Below are positions 31,917 to 44,269 of a DNA stretch of 64,000 nucleotides, one piece after another. The stretch comes from Neoarius graeffei (Eukaryota > Chordata > Actinopteri > Siluriformes > Ariidae), in the NCBI RefSeq assembly GCF_027579695.1, contig NC_083571.1:72892279-72956278 (forward strand), read 5' to 3'. Numbering within the stretch: the first letter of the stretch is position 1; the number at the start of each line of letters is the position of its first letter. The position numbers and the translations under genes were made by a program. The notes beneath the pieces were generated by a model, which made no database searches, was not told the DNA's origin, and saw nothing but the letters and a program-made list of their open reading frames with translations.

Positions 31917-32927
31917 CAGCCATGAAAAATACATTGAAATTTTAGTTTCAGAGTAGCAGCTGTTTCTGTGTGTGAGTTCATCTTGCTGAAAGCATTGAAC
32001 CTTCTGGAAGAAACAACCAGGTTAGAAATCAAGATGCCATCATGGTGAAATTAAAAAATTACAACAGTGTGATTGTAGAGCTTAAATCTGTTGCTCTAAA
32101 ACTGTCTAAATTGCTCATATTTAATATAAATTACACAATAGTGTTGGTGGAACATCTAAGGGACAAAACCATTGCTAGTGAACAGAAGGTTCAATCTGGT
32201 GCATAATTTCAGGATAAAAACATTAGCACATGCTCGACAGATGATGCTGTCAGTTTAGCACTGAATATTATTAACTGTATTAAAGTCAACCAGATGTTTT
32301 AAGAATTATATATTGTGAGAATTTCAATGTCTTGTCTGACATAGAGTTGGAAATACGGAACATATTTGAGAACAACACATTAACTAGATGCTGTGAGGTA
32401 TTTTAGGATAAAGTCTGTACAGATGTTGTACTGCATTTCTGCTGTTGTTAAACTTATGTATCTTATACAGTATTATCATAATGTCACAGTGTTGCCATGG
32501 TTATCACTGTCACCTCACAGCAAGAAGATTCTGGATTTGAACCTCGCAGCTGACTGGGGGCTTTCTGTGTGGAGTTTGCATGTTCTCCTCAGCCAGCTGG
32601 CTCCTCTAAATCCCCCAGAGGTGTGAGTGTGATGGTTGTTGGTCTCTATGTAGCCCTGTGATAGACTGGTGACCTGCTAATCTGCAGGGTGAACCCCACC
32701 TCTCACCTGAAGTCAGCTGGGATTGATTCTGGCTTCCCCTCGACCCTGATGGATAAGCGGTGTAGATAATGGATGGATGAAAACATTACTTTATATGACC
32801 ATAAATTTTGTAGTGCAATTGTGAGGTTTGATGATTTCAAGTCATTTAGTCATCTAGCCATGATCACATAAACAAGCTTGTAATTCTGTGATTGATATTC
32901 AAACGTGTTTATTTTGTGATGAATAAA
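31917..32927 (+). promoter_or_regulatory. tacr3: Putative tacr3 3' UTR and poly(A) signal
   Basis: AATAAA at 32922-32927 is the clearest polyadenylation signal I noticed after the stop codon; the true site is not known. A degenerate SINE lies inside this stretch. Confidence 0.35.
32497..32779 (+). mobile_element. Degenerate SINE
   Basis: Recognisable landmarks are CACCTCACAGCAAGAAGATT, GTGTGGAGTTTGCATGTTCT, AAGTCAGCTGGGATTGATTC and a GGATGGATG end. It is strongly diverged, so an old copy or subfamily. Confidence 0.8.
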
Positions 32928-33179
32928 AGTTTCTCAGGCAAAATGTAATGCCTTTTTCCCCAGCTAATTTCATATCACTATGCTAATACAGCTTGCTAAA
33001 CTGTGGCTGACGGGGAGTGGGGTGGGTTGTAACACATCTTTAAAAGGAGTTTTCAGTAGTATGGATTCGTGTGTGAAAGTTTCACGTTTCATGTGTGTTT
33101 GTGTAACAAAAGTCTAAAATATTTTCTAAATTTCTATTGTTTTCTAGCCCCTCATACAAATTATCCCAGGGTGTGTTAA

Positions 33180-33635
33180 AGGTGTCATTGCATCGTTTTT
33201 TCATTAATTGTGCGGTGGTCTCTAGTATGAATGAATGCCCTGTGAGCCGGTTTTGGTGAAAAACATGCTGTGGTGCTCCTGTTTCAGACTGTTCTAGTTT
33301 GGTGGAGGAGTGGGTGGGGAGAGAATGACAGAATTTCAGCTCTTACTCATGAATATTCATAACATGTAAGCATTTCACTTCTGATTGGCTAACAGCACTG
33401 TGACACTCCCTCCAGTGGGTTATGGGCGAGGCCATGACTACTAATTTTTGAAGTGACGTAAGTTCATAGGGCTTTTTCTGATTCGCTCATTTTTCCGTCT
33501 GTTTTCTTTCATAGGCTAGTACAGGGAATAGGGGTAGAAGAACATTTTCACGTGCAGCATACATATGCAACTCGGAGTAACCTATGGTATTTCAAAAAGA
33601 GCAAGTATTAAATGGTTTGTCGTGGAATGACACCT
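33180..33635. mobile_element. MITE flanked by TTAA
   Basis: AGGTGTCATTGCA and TGGAATGACACCT are near-perfect inverted termini flanked by TTAA (33176-33179 and 33636-33639), as for piggyBac- or Kolobok-type elements. No coding sequence. Confidence 0.75.
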
Positions 33636-33931
33636 TTAAAACTTACCCCAGTAGTGGGGTCAGCTGTAGGAAAGGAATACCATGTATTTTACATTAACTC
33701 ATGAGGTCTGTGATATATTTGCAGAAGTTTGAATTGGCGCCATTTCTAGTAAATAAATGTGAGCACTTTGTGTAAAGGTTTGAGAAGTCCAGCTCAAAAA
33801 TTCAGTGAGTTACTGATGCTGAAGCAAATAGTGTAACAACCATACCTGGTCTCCCCAAAACATATTTTCTGTTTTCTTTCTCTGTGTTTAAATGTGAAAT
33901 ACTGGGTGGATTATGATACTTTCCATTCTGA

Positions 33932-34030
33932 AGGGTGACCAGACATCCCTGTTTTCCAGGGACGGTCCCTGTTTTTGGTGGCCTGTCCCCAGCTGGAGCT
34001 GTCCACGGAAATGTCTTCATTTTTAACTAT
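33932..34030 (+). mobile_element. Terminal fragment of the TAGGGTGACCAGA hAT family
   Basis: AGGGTGACCAGACATCCCTG and the following CCAGGGACGGTCCCTG hairpin match the left end of the 18600 element. It breaks off in poly(C)/poly(A). Confidence 0.6.
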
Positions 34031-34129
34031 GAATAACAGACCCCCCCCCCAAAAAAAAACAGACCGAAAAAAAAAAACCCAGACAGAAACATCTACCAGC
34101 TTCAGGCTGATAGCAGAGATATTCTAGAC

Positions 34130-34373
34130 CAGTGTTTCTCAATGGAGCCGCAGCCCATTAGTGGGCCACGAAGCACCATCTAGTGGGCCGCAAATTTTTT
34201 CAAGTTTGAAGCCAAATATGAAATAGTTCAGGATGTTGTTGTGTCCCAAATACAGTAGCTGGTTTGCTATACGCTTTTAAAGTGGAATACATATATTTGT
34301 GGGTAAATTAAGAAGAACAAGACTTTATTTTTGTCATATTCCTCCTCTACATTTAACCCATGCATACGCACGC

Positions 34374-34409
<36 letters not shown>

Positions 34410-35590
34410 CACACACACAGAGTGCGTGTGCATTGGGCAGAATAAATAAATACATTTATGGGTAAATTATATGGATCTGTGATACCTGCTGGGAGAGAAG
34501 AGCAGGGAGGATTGAGAATCGAGTGGCTGTGGTTTGTTTACACCTGATACTAAAACTTGTATCATCCTAGCAACCATTGCAAAGATGCATACAAAAAGCC
34601 CAGAAATTCCTCTTTACCCGAGCAAAAACGATACAGGATTTATCTTGTAGTGTCCTGATCCCCAGATATTTAACCCAGCCACATATAAAAAGTTGCTCCT
34701 CCATGCTCTTCCAAGTTTTCATCTGTTTGTCCATGTAGAACAATGTCTGCAACACCAGGTAGTTTGAGGTTTCGGGGAACTCAATGTATGAATAATTTTC
34801 CAACTCACGATGAATGAATGAATGAATGAATTACTTTTATTTAAACAGGATAAGTTGATCAGCAAAGCTAGTGGGGTTGTGCATGTACAGATACAAATAA
34901 TTACAAATACAGATAACAGATTTTAAGACCAAAAATATACACAATCTTTTAAAAAACCTTAAAATCTGTTGATTATCTGCTGATTATCTTAACATTAAGT
35001 TAATTAATAGTGTGCATAACTACTGTTTTTGTATTTAGTTACGGCTACAATAGAATCAAATTTTATTCTACTAATGACAAATTTAGCTAGTAAATTTTTC
35101 TTTCATAGGAAAAATCCTTCTCAGCATGTAAGGATCTAATCCCATTGAGTGGTTTTGATATCCACTTCTTTTGAGTGTATTTCTTGGTTTTGATAACTTG
35201 CTTGTTTGCTGTACACAAAAATGGCAATAAGTCCTTGTGTTAATCAACTAGACTACACTTTTGGATCATTAATCCCTTTTGACTGAGAATGCCCTGCATG
35301 CATGGTTTGGCTTCTGGCACATCCATACAGTTTTAAATACAATACCTACAATTTAAAAATGTGTTTTTATTGCATTTATTTAATTCCTGGGCTCCCATTT
35401 GTACCAGGGAGTGATGTTGCATCCAATTAATACATTTGACAATATGTATATTATTACATTCTAATAAAATAGATAAGCCAAAATAATTGGGGATCTTTTT
35501 TAATGGGCCCCGACTCGTTACAAGTATGAATAGGTAGAAAACACCTTAAATTAAAGTGGGCCTTAAAGTAGAAAAGGTTGAGAACCCCTG
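34130..35590. mobile_element. hAT (Charlie-like) element, duplication TTCTAGAC/TTCTAGAA
   Basis: Termini CAGTGTTTCTCAA and TTGAGAACCCCTG with flanks TTCTAGAC (34122-34129) and TTCTAGAA (35591-35598), 7 of 8 identical. The subterminal GTGGGCC motif is present at both ends. No transposase recognised. (GA)n lies near 34378-34405. Confidence 0.82.
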
Positions 35591-35598
35591 TTCTAGAA

Positions 35599-36237
35599 TA
35601 CCTTTGGCGAGAGCCTTTCCAGTATTTTGATTGGTGGAGCTGAGGAACAATTTTTTAACAGAGCACTAGAATCTTTGCTTAAACTAAAGTCATTCATTCA
35701 GCTTTGACAGATCACTTTATCCGCTCCTGGACAGGTGAACCAGAGTCTCTTCTTGTAGGCCTAAGTGACATTGTTTGCTATTCATGTTATTTAGCCTTTA
35801 AATGTGTCAGCTACATTTTGCAATGTTGTGTATGACATAACATTGCTTGTCACACTGTATTGAGATGTAGCAGTTGACCTAACAAACCGTAGCCTACTGC
35901 AGCCAATGCTAGCTTGAGAAAGTTCAGTGCAGTGCCAATCAGTGAGCTGAAGCTGTTGCTAGATGTAGTGCTGTTGTAACAGAAATCCAGCTGGGGCAAA
36001 ATTGTAACGGTTCAACGGCATTAGCTAACTTATACACAAATTGGTGTGTTATCTCACAGAGTAGCTGGCTATGTAAAGCTGTAGGCTTATGGTAATGTTA
36101 CCAAAGTGTCAGTAATTTGTTGTGATGTGTAGCGGACTACACATTTTGATTAAGGCTGCTCATTTAGGCGAGGTCATCAATTCAGCTATGGCTACAATTT
36201 AGGATATGGGAGATCAGGAATAATTTGTATTCTCAAT
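35599..36237. other. No gene recognised
   Basis: AT-rich sequence without a recognisable coding or transposon signature. Confidence 0.4.
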
Positions 36238-36368
36238 AATCTCATCTCATCTCATTATCTCTAGCCGCTTTATCCTGTTCTACAGGGTCGCAGGCAAGCT
36301 GGAGCCTATCCCAGCTGACTACGGGCGAAAGGCGGGGTACACCCTGGACAAGGTCATCACAAGGCTAT
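36238..36368 (-). mobile_element. 5'-truncated SINE, minus strand
   Basis: SINE 3' end (CTCATTATCTCTAGCCGCTT, CTGACTACGGGCGAAAGGCG on the plus strand), followed by an (AAT)n run. Confidence 0.88.
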
Positions 36369-36371
36369 TCC

Positions 36372-36406
<35 letters not shown>

Positions 36407-36416
36407 TGTTACCATT

Positions 36417-36575
36417 GCCAGCCCTGCGATGACCTGGTGACTTGTCCAGGATGTATCCCGCCTTTCACCCATAGTCAGCTGGGATAGGCTCCAGCTTGCC
36501 TGCGACCCTGGTGAACAGGATAAAGCGGCTAGAGATAATGAGATGAGATGAGATGAGATGAGATGAGATGAGATA
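36417..36575 (+). mobile_element. 5'-truncated SINE, plus strand, long (GAGAT)n tail
   Basis: Starts CAGCCCTGCGATGACCTGGT and ends in seven GAGAT-like units. It sits head-to-head with the preceding copy across the (AAT)n run. Confidence 0.88.
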
Positions 36576-36576
36576 T

Positions 36577-36935
36577 CAGTGGTGTAGTGGTTAGCACTGT
36601 TGCCTCACAGCAAGAAGGTCCTGGGTTTGAGCCCAGAGGCTGGCGAAGGCCTTTCTGTGTGGAGTTTGCATGTTCTCCCCATGTCTGTGTGGGTTTCCTC
36701 CAAGTGCTCCGGTTTCCCCCACAGGTGGCTCTAAATTGACCGTAGGTGTGAGTATGAATGGTTGTTTGTCTCTGTGTCAGCCCTGTGATAACCTGGTGAC
36801 TTGTCCAGGGTGTACCCCGCCTTTCGCCCGTAGTCAGCTGGGATAGGCTCCAGCTTGCCTGCGACCCTGTAGAACAGGATAAAGCGATTACAGATAATGG
36901 ATGGATGGATGGATGGATGGATGGATGGATGTTAC
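36577..36935 (+). mobile_element. SINE with (TGGA)n tail
   Basis: Nearly complete copy that begins directly after the previous tail (GTGGTGTAGTGGTTAGCACT) and ends in GGATGGATGG repeats. Confidence 0.9.
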
Positions 36936-38043
36936 CATACCTTGAAATTATTTGGATTGAAGTAAACTGTTTATTTAAACTGTGTTGTGTGTTTTGTATA
37001 TTTTTAAATACATCGTCCATTACTAGTGGCATATATGGTAATTAATTTAATATATTTACTTTAATGGGTCTAAAACATCTATTTCAGCTAGCCTACAATT
37101 TACGGTAAGAGTCTATAAATCTAAACTATGTACCCATACCAGAGATTTTCACATTGTCTTTAATTAATGTTAACTTAAATTAGTTGCAGAATTGGCCTAC
37201 AGTGCAGTCAGTGAGGAAAATCCTACTTTTTTATGCAATGCATGATCAAAATACATGAAAAACAGAAATGTCCCCCCTTTTTATTACAAAGATGAAAACA
37301 ATAGATGTTTTAATGATATTTTCACCACCGAAACGAAAATGTCCTAGGTTTTCTTCTCAGAAATCTTGTCACTTTGAGGTAAACACACACCTGGTTAAAA
37401 GGTCTTGTAGGAGGATCAGTTTGAAAAGGAAAGGAAAAGTAAATCTCTGTCTCTCTCTCTCTCTCTCTGGGACTGTAGATGGATTTGTAGCTGTTGAGCA
37501 ACATTTGACATATTATTCAGTTCTTACTGGTTCATCTGAAGCTTTCTGAGTTTACAGCGTTCCCTATACAGCCATGATTTCAGGTAACAGAAAGCTTTGG
37601 TCCTCTTTATTCTCGGTGTTTATTCTCGGTGTTTATTCTCGGTGTCTGACGGTCAGATGAATGCAGATCAATTGCGTCTCTTTCTGATTCTGCATTACAA
37701 AAGAAAAGATCGAATAAAACCATTTCCCAACAAATATAATTTAGTATAACATCTTTTTCAGCCTGTCGTTCATTTTCAATACCATGCCCTTGAACGTGTT
37801 CGTGAGAATTTCAGAAAATCCCCTGATCAGAGCCGCAGAGACAGAAAGTGAGTGCGGGAATATTCTGGGGTTTACGGTAATCAGGTGCTCGGGTCAGATT
37901 TAGTTAAAAATCTCGACAGCAAAAACATCTATATGCATTATTTATTACAGATTAATGTACATCTTTTTCTTAGAATATAATGTTTGTTTTGCAAAAATTT
38001 GTTTAAAGAGAACAATTCATTTCTGAAGTGGGAGGGGTGTATG

Positions 38044-38078
<35 letters not shown>

Positions 38079-38558
38079 TGGGGGGGGGGGGGGGGGGCGT
38101 ATCCGCATTCCAGCTTATTTTTACGGCGCTTATATTAGTATAAAACTTGCCAGTGGATGGTGTATCTGCTGATGGTTTAACAGCACATGTTTAGTGTCTC
38201 AGCACCGAGCACTGTTTATTTAGATATTTGATAAATCACACATTAGTCTTAGATCCTTACAGACATTAGACTATTACAGGCCGACACTCGAGTCTCTCAG
38301 ATACAGATCTAGATTTTAGAGACATTAACACACTGGGATATTTCCAACATGCAGGATCCCTTTACACACCAGTAATATAAGGGGAAAGTTAAGCATTAGG
38401 CCTAGATCTGGTAAATAAGTTATGAAAAATAATATTGCCTCACTGTGCAGGAAGCTTTGTCTGGCTGATCTTTCACAGGCTGTACATATGGAAATGTAAA
38501 AGGCCTATCTTTATTGAACTCTGTTTGAGAATACACACACTTTCTCTTCTTTGGTGCC
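36936..38558. other. No gene; simple repeats
   Basis: Contains (TC)n near 37447-37468, three copies of TTATTCTCGGTGT near 37608-37646 and a (GT)n/(G)n run at 38040-38096. No coding family recognised. Confidence 0.45.
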
Positions 38559-38877
38559 CTTGTACTCAGTGTTGCCAGATTGGGCGGTTTCGAATTCTGC
38601 TTTGCGGGCAAAAATAGCTTGGGCTGGTTGACAAAAATTGGGCAGGTTTGACGTTAGTTCGGTGGGTTTTTATCAGATGTTTATAAATATTTCGCACCAA
38701 CGTTCTGTGTGAGAATGCAGCCAGAGCCTTAGAAGGACTAAGATGCAGCACATTCTATGTATTATCTACGTCCACTAGCTACATCCAATCCAATCCATAT
38801 TAAACACTTCTGTGACCCAATCAGAGATCGTGGGCATCACACGACACAGAGTGCAGTTAGTGAACGACGGCTAGTCA

Positions 38878-40021
38878 CATACATGTCAACCTATACGGAA
38901 TGTCTGTATTTTATACGGATTTGATTCAATAAACATAGTATTCGGGCGTACAAATAAAGTTATATGGATTCTTTAAAAAAACTTCAATATTTATTTAGAG
39001 CTTTAATCGATTCCCATGATGATAAAAGAGCGCATAACATTTACAAACATACTGTACACCACAGAAAGCACAAACAGCCAGTAAAGAGTCTTATGAAATT
39101 GCGCATTATCTCGTGGTAGCGAGACTTCGTTCCACTTTTGATCATGCGCACACCGCATTGTGAGAATCCCGCCAACCGTGAAGTAACATTTTGTTTGAAA
39201 CGCGTATTTCCACCTGAGCAACTTTCAGTAGCAACTGAAAAGATTCTGAATGGGCACTCCGGCAAAGAAATTCAAAACACAATACAGCGGTAGGTTTCTC
39301 CCTGAATGGAAGGACCTTTTCAATGGCATAATCCAACCGGCAGCCTTCAAAAACGAAGAATACGCACACTGCACACTGTGTGTGCGTGACATCAAAGTTG
39401 CAGCATCAGGAGTGTATGATGTGAAAGAACATTTCAAATCGAAACTACATCAGCGGAATGCAAGCCAAAGGCAAAATCAGCCACTGATGACAGTATTTGC
39501 ACGCTCAAAAACTGATATGCCAACAACTGGAAAAGACAGAAAACACAAGGTAGTGGGCATTTTAGTTCAAGTTAGGCAGTGCTCTGTTTACCCCACAGTA
39601 ATGCTGACTGTGAGAGAGTTTTCTCTCAAGTCAGGAAGATACACACAGAGAGCAGAAAGAACCTGAATGCAGACACGCTGACCTGGCCTACTGCAGTGTA
39701 AGATCAACACAGCTAGACACTTGCTGTGACATGCAGCCTAGTGAGGTATTGGTGCAGAGTGCTAAAAAAAAGCTGTCATGGAGTACAATTCAGAACATTA
39801 GAGTGACACTTTGTGTTTTTGTCAAACATTGGAGCTTTGTATTCATTCTGAAGGTTTATTATTATTAATATTGAATAAAAAGTAACTGGGATATATCATT
39901 GTTAATTATTCAAATTTTAGGTAAATTATTTTAATTTGCATCTTATAAGGATTTTATAAGGGAAATAAGGATTTTGGAGGTTGGTTATACAGGTTTGATT
40001 GACCAAAGGTTGACATGTATG
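38878..40021 (+). mobile_element. Second hAT-like element, duplication TAGTCA, inside the outer hAT
   Basis: Inverted termini CATACATGTCAACC and GGTTGACATGTATG with TAGTCA on both sides (38872-38877 and 40022-40027). It encodes a BED-type N-terminal frame at 39250. Confidence 0.8.
39250..39666 (+). pseudogene. BED-type zinc-finger protein of the inner hAT
   Basis: A 138-codon frame starting at the ATG of MGTPAKKFKTQYSGRFLPEW. It contains AHCTLCVRDI and KEHFKSKLHQRN, a Cys-x2-Cys...His-x4-His BED-like finger, followed by SQRQNQPLMTVFA. The catalytic hAT domain is missing, and the last ~40 codons may be intron or decayed sequence. It is transposon-derived rather than a host gene, because it lies between the element's inverted repeats. 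Confidence 0.6.
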
Positions 40022-40318
40022 TAGTCAAGACACCAAAGTTGGCAAAATACAAAAAAAAAGTACAGAAAGGAGTGGGAAAACAACCCAGATTTAAAGTTAT
40101 GGATAGTTTCATCGAATGACGGAGAGAAGGCACACTGCAAAGTTTGCAACACCGACATAAGAGCTCACCTCAAGGACTTGAAAGACCACGCTGGAACTAA
40201 AAAGCACAAGATGAGGTGCCAGCCAACGGTCAGAACTTTTACGGTGAGGAGAGCTAACACGACTGATATCCGTGATGACCAGAAACGTCGTGAACTACGG
40301 ATAGCAACATACATGTAA
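40022..40318 (+). pseudogene. BED-type N-terminal exon of the outer hAT transposase
   Basis: The frame begins left of the inserted hAT (SERRL before 38878) and continues LVKTPKLAKY. It shifts by one base in an A9 run near 40051-40059, then reads YRKEWENNPDLKLWIVSS and AHCKVCNTDIRAHLKDLKDH with a Cys-x2-Cys/His-type BED finger, to a TAA at 40316-40318. The poly(A) frameshift and the 1.1-kb insertion make it dead. Confidence 0.65.
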
Positions 40319-41113
40319 CTGTAAGACTAATATGAATGTGTGTAATGTAGTACAGAAACTGAACTCATAAACTAGTAAATAAGAATGACGCAATCCATTC
40401 TCCATTTTCTCTTCTCATGTTACATTCAGCCATGCATCGTAGCCTAACTTTTTTTTTAACTGAAGTATATAAAACAGGTACAATCTAACAAATCCACAAA
40501 AATCAGGATAACAGATGAAGAAAATACATGGATGTAGACAAAAATAAATTAAGCAGAATAACTAGGCCTATAAAATTAATAAAACAAACAGGATAAATAA
40601 AAAGATAAATAAAAGACAAATAAAAAATAAATAACCTCAGCAATGCAGATGTTAGATATGCATCGTAGCCTAACATAGCCTACATAATATTATGCATGTG
40701 TGTCACCTACTGGTGCATGTAGGATTCAGAACACAGCAGATGATTGCAAAGTTATAATCTGATTCAACCATACATAGCCTAGTACCAGACAGCAGATTTT
40801 TCACCTCCAGCACTGATGGTCTCATGTTGCCATTTATAGAATAGAATACCTTTATTGTCACTATACACATGTACAATGAGATTAAAGCATCTCCAATAAC
40901 AGTGCAAAAAAGCACGTAGAGTGAGAGAGAGGAAGGGGGGAGAAAAAAGGCGGGGGGGGGGGGGGGGGAGTGTGTAAGGGGGGTAAGGTGCACAGTCCTG
41001 AGGTGTATGTGTTGTGTTACACATTATGGAGTGAGGTATTGCTCATTGCACATATAAATTATTGCAGAGAGAGAGTCACATTATAAATTATTGCACGAGA
41101 GATTCACATTATA

Positions 41114-42718
41114 CAACCCCGATTCCAAAAAAGTTGGGACAAAGTACAAATTGTAAATAAAAATGGAATGCAATAATTTACAAATCTCAAAAACTGATAT
41201 TGTATTCACAACAAAACATAGACAACATATCAAATGTCAAAAGTGAGACATTTTGAAATTTCATGCCAAATATTGGCTCATTTGAAATTTAGTGACAGCA
41301 ACACATCTCAAAAAAGTTGGGACAGGGGCAATAAGAGGCTGGAAAAGTTAAAGGTACAAAAAAGGAACAGCTGGAGGACCAAATTGCAACTCATTAGGTC
41401 AGTTGGCAATAGGTCATTAACATGACTGGGTATAAAAAGAGCATCTTGGAGTGGCAGCGGCTCTCAGAAGTAAAGATGGGAAGAGGATCACCAATCCCCC
41501 TAATTCTGTGCCAACAAATAGTGGAGCAATATCAGAAAAGAGTTCGACAGTGTAAAATTGCAAAGAGTTTGAACATAATCATCATCTACAGTGCATATCA
41601 TCAAAAGATTCAGAGAATCTGGAAGAACCTCTGTGCGTAAGGGTCAAGGCTGGAAAACCATACTGGGTGCCCGTGATCTTCGGGCCCTTAGACGGCACTG
41701 CATCACATACAGGCAGCTTCTGTATTGGAAATCACAAAATGGGCTCAGGAATATTTCCAGAGAACATTATCTGTGAACACAATTCACCGTGCCATCCGCC
41801 GTTGCCAGCTAAAACTCTATAGTTCAAAGAAGAAGCCGTATCTAAACATGATCCAGAAGCGCAGAAGTCTTCTCTGGGCCAAGGCTCATTTAAAATGGAC
41901 TGTGGCAAAGTGGAAAACTGTTCTGTGGTCAGACGAATCAAAATTTGAAGTTCTTTATAGAAATCAGGGACGCCGTGTCATTCGGACTAAAGAGGAGAAG
42001 GACGACCCAAGTTGTCATCAGCGCTCAGTTCAGAAGCCTGCATCTCTGATGGTATGGGGTTGCATTAGTGCGTGTGGCATGGGCAGCTTACACATCTGGA
42101 AAGACACCATCAATGCTGAAAGGTATATGCAGGTTCTAGAGCAACATATGCTCCCATCCAGACGACGTCTCTTTCAGGGAAGACCTTGCATTTTCCGACA
42201 TGACAATGCCAAACCACATACTGCATCAATTACAGCATCATGGCTGCGTAGAAGAAGGGTCCGGGTACTGAACTGGCCAGCCTGCAGTCCAGATCTTTCA
42301 CCCATAGAAAACATTTGGCGCATCATAAAACAGAAAATACAACAAAAAAAAACCTAAGACAGTTGAGCAACTAGAATCCTGCATTAGACAAGAATGGGTT
42401 AACATTCCTATCCCTAAACTTGAGCAACTTGTCTCCTCAGTCCCCAGACGTTTACAGACTGTTGTAAAGAGAAAAGGGGATGTCTCACAGTGGTAAACAT
42501 GGCCTTGTCCCAACTTTTTTGAGATGTGTTGTTGTCATGAAATTTAAAAATCACCTAATTTTTCTCTTTAAATGATACATTTTCTCAGTTTAAACATTTG
42601 ATAATGTCATCTATGTTCTATTCTGAATAAAATATGGAATTTTGAAACTTCCGCATCATTGCATTCCGTTTTTATTTACAATTTGTACTTTGTCCCAACT
42701 TTTTTGGAATCGGGGTTG
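41114..42718 (+). mobile_element. Tc1-like transposon with decayed DD34E transposase
   Basis: Termini CAACCCCGATTCCAAAAAAG and the exact-looking complement, flanked by TA (41112-41113 and 42719-42720), 1605 bp. Same family as the element at 10976. Confidence 0.92.
41422..42357 (+). pseudogene. Tc1-like transposase, frameshifted
   Basis: The N-terminal DNA-binding part is in two frames: 41422-41640 (GSPIPLILCQQIVEQYQKR, KIAKSLNI) and 41591-41776 (HIIKRFRESGRTSVRKGQGW). The catalytic domain at 41725-42357 has VLWSDESKFEVL (first Asp), RHDNAKPHTA (second Asp) and LSPIENIW (Glu), with 34 residues between the second Asp and the Glu. At least two frameshifts inactivate it, and the C-terminal part continues in another frame. 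Transposase would bind the terminal repeats and cut and paste at TA. Confidence 0.88.
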
Positions 42719-42836
42719 TAAAATAAAATAAAATATTACACATTTATGAAGTATTGCAAGGTAAGGTAGGTGCACAGACTTGGTGTGTGTGCTGTGTGTA
42801 AGGTGCACAGTCCTGAGGTGTATGTGTTGTGTGTAA

Positions 42837-43533
42837 AGCTAGCCGCACACTACGCCGATCCACGCGGTACCGAACCGACCCATTTCAGAGCCGACTCCCG
42901 ACAGGGCACGCACATATCCCCGACTAACTCACGACTGTTGACGAGTGCAGTCGTGATTGAAGCGACACCAAACGAGATTATGCGAACTAAGCATCATAAA
43001 CATTCCGCTAAATATCACGTGACAACTTAATAGCTTTGTGATTGGCTATTGGATATAGTTACTGTTAAATCCAACACTTGAAGATGCTACAGGCTGAATT
43101 ACAAATGACACAACATGGAATATGTAGCGCACTATCTAGGCTGCATGAGCTATTATTTCCAACCTTAAATAGTGCACTTATATAGGGGAGTTAAAGCGAT
43201 TTGGAATTCAGCCACACAACTTGAGCAGAGTGGCTTTCCAGCCCACTGTGTCTATGGATAAAGCTTCAGTCTATGGAATTACAGTATATACCTGCATTAG
43301 GTGCTACCAACATGTATTTCTCGCGCTAGAAATTGTGTTTAATGATGTCATGTGTTATATGCGAAAGATATGATTGGCTATTGCTAGCGACTCTCGCCGA
43401 TCAGTCTGGCTCCCGATTAGTTTTTCGAATCGGCTGTGAGATGAGTCAGTACCATCGAAAGCTAGTCTTTACGCCTGACTCACGACTTCAGTTGGCTCGG
43501 TACGCTGAAAATCGGCATAGTGTGCGGCTAGCT
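42837..43533. mobile_element. MITE flanked by TAA (PIF/Harbinger-like)
   Basis: Inverted termini AGCTAGCCGCACACTA and TAGTGTGCGGCTAGCT with TAA on each side (42834-42836 and 43534-43536). No coding sequence. It lies in the LINE 3' UTR. Confidence 0.78.
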
Positions 43534-44212
43534 TAAGGGCCCGTTTACACGAGGACGCTGTCGGGTAAAAACGACTAAATATTTTATCAGAAGTGCCTTT
43601 CATCTACACGGGGACGGCGTTTCTGAGGCTGAAGGCCAATTTATGCTGACAACCCAGTCCTCGCAGACAGTGTCTGCGTAGCTCCCCCACTTTCGCAGAC
43701 GCTCTGCGCGCACCTCCCAAAAATTGTGACCACCGCAGAAGCCTCGCAGACAGCGTCGCAGACAAGAGGGCTCTGATTGGTCCACTCTACATCCGCTGTA
43801 CACGCACTTCCGCTTCCCTACTTTCCCGGTTTGGTTTGTTTTCACAACCGGCATTTTTAAAAACACGAGCGAAGATGGAGCAGCATGAAGAGCGGTTGAT
43901 TGAGGAAGTACGTACATCTATACGACTCCAGTTCTAGTCATTATAAAAAAAAAAGTTCTAGTCATTATAAGTAACCGGAGGATAAACACTCCACTAACCA
44001 CACCCACCAACTACTCCTAGCAACTTCGCGCCCCCTTGCGTTGTGCCGGTGAATAACATCGCGCACGCCTATTACTCCCTGCTCAACGATAAATTACAAC
44101 TGTCTGCGAAAAGCTATCTGCGAAAGTCTTGTCGCAAGAGCATGCAGAGGCAGGGGCGCAGATAGGAATTTTGAACTGGGGGGGACTGAGCTGTCAGCAA
44201 ATGATTCCATTT

Positions 44213-44259
<47 letters not shown>

Positions 44260-44269
<10 letters not shown>

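Larger units (their letters stand above)
40838..42836 (-). mobile_element. 3' end of an L2-like LINE, split by Tc1
   Basis: AATAGAATACCTTTATTGTC, the complement of a LINE 3' end, starts it at about 40838. Repeats of GGTGCACAGTCCTGAGGTGT follow at 40988 and 42801 and again at 56459, tying this piece to the LINE at 56459-58850. Tc1 interrupts it at 41114-42718. Confidence 0.75.

Noticed and set aside
37608-37646. Possible regulatory array or CRISPR-like repeat
   Set aside because: Three short TTATTCTCGGTGT units without spacers are a plain tandem repeat, and the DNA is a vertebrate nuclear sequence.
39250-39666. A host ZBED-type gene
   Set aside because: It lies between transposon inverted repeats flanked by a target duplication and lacks the rest of the protein.
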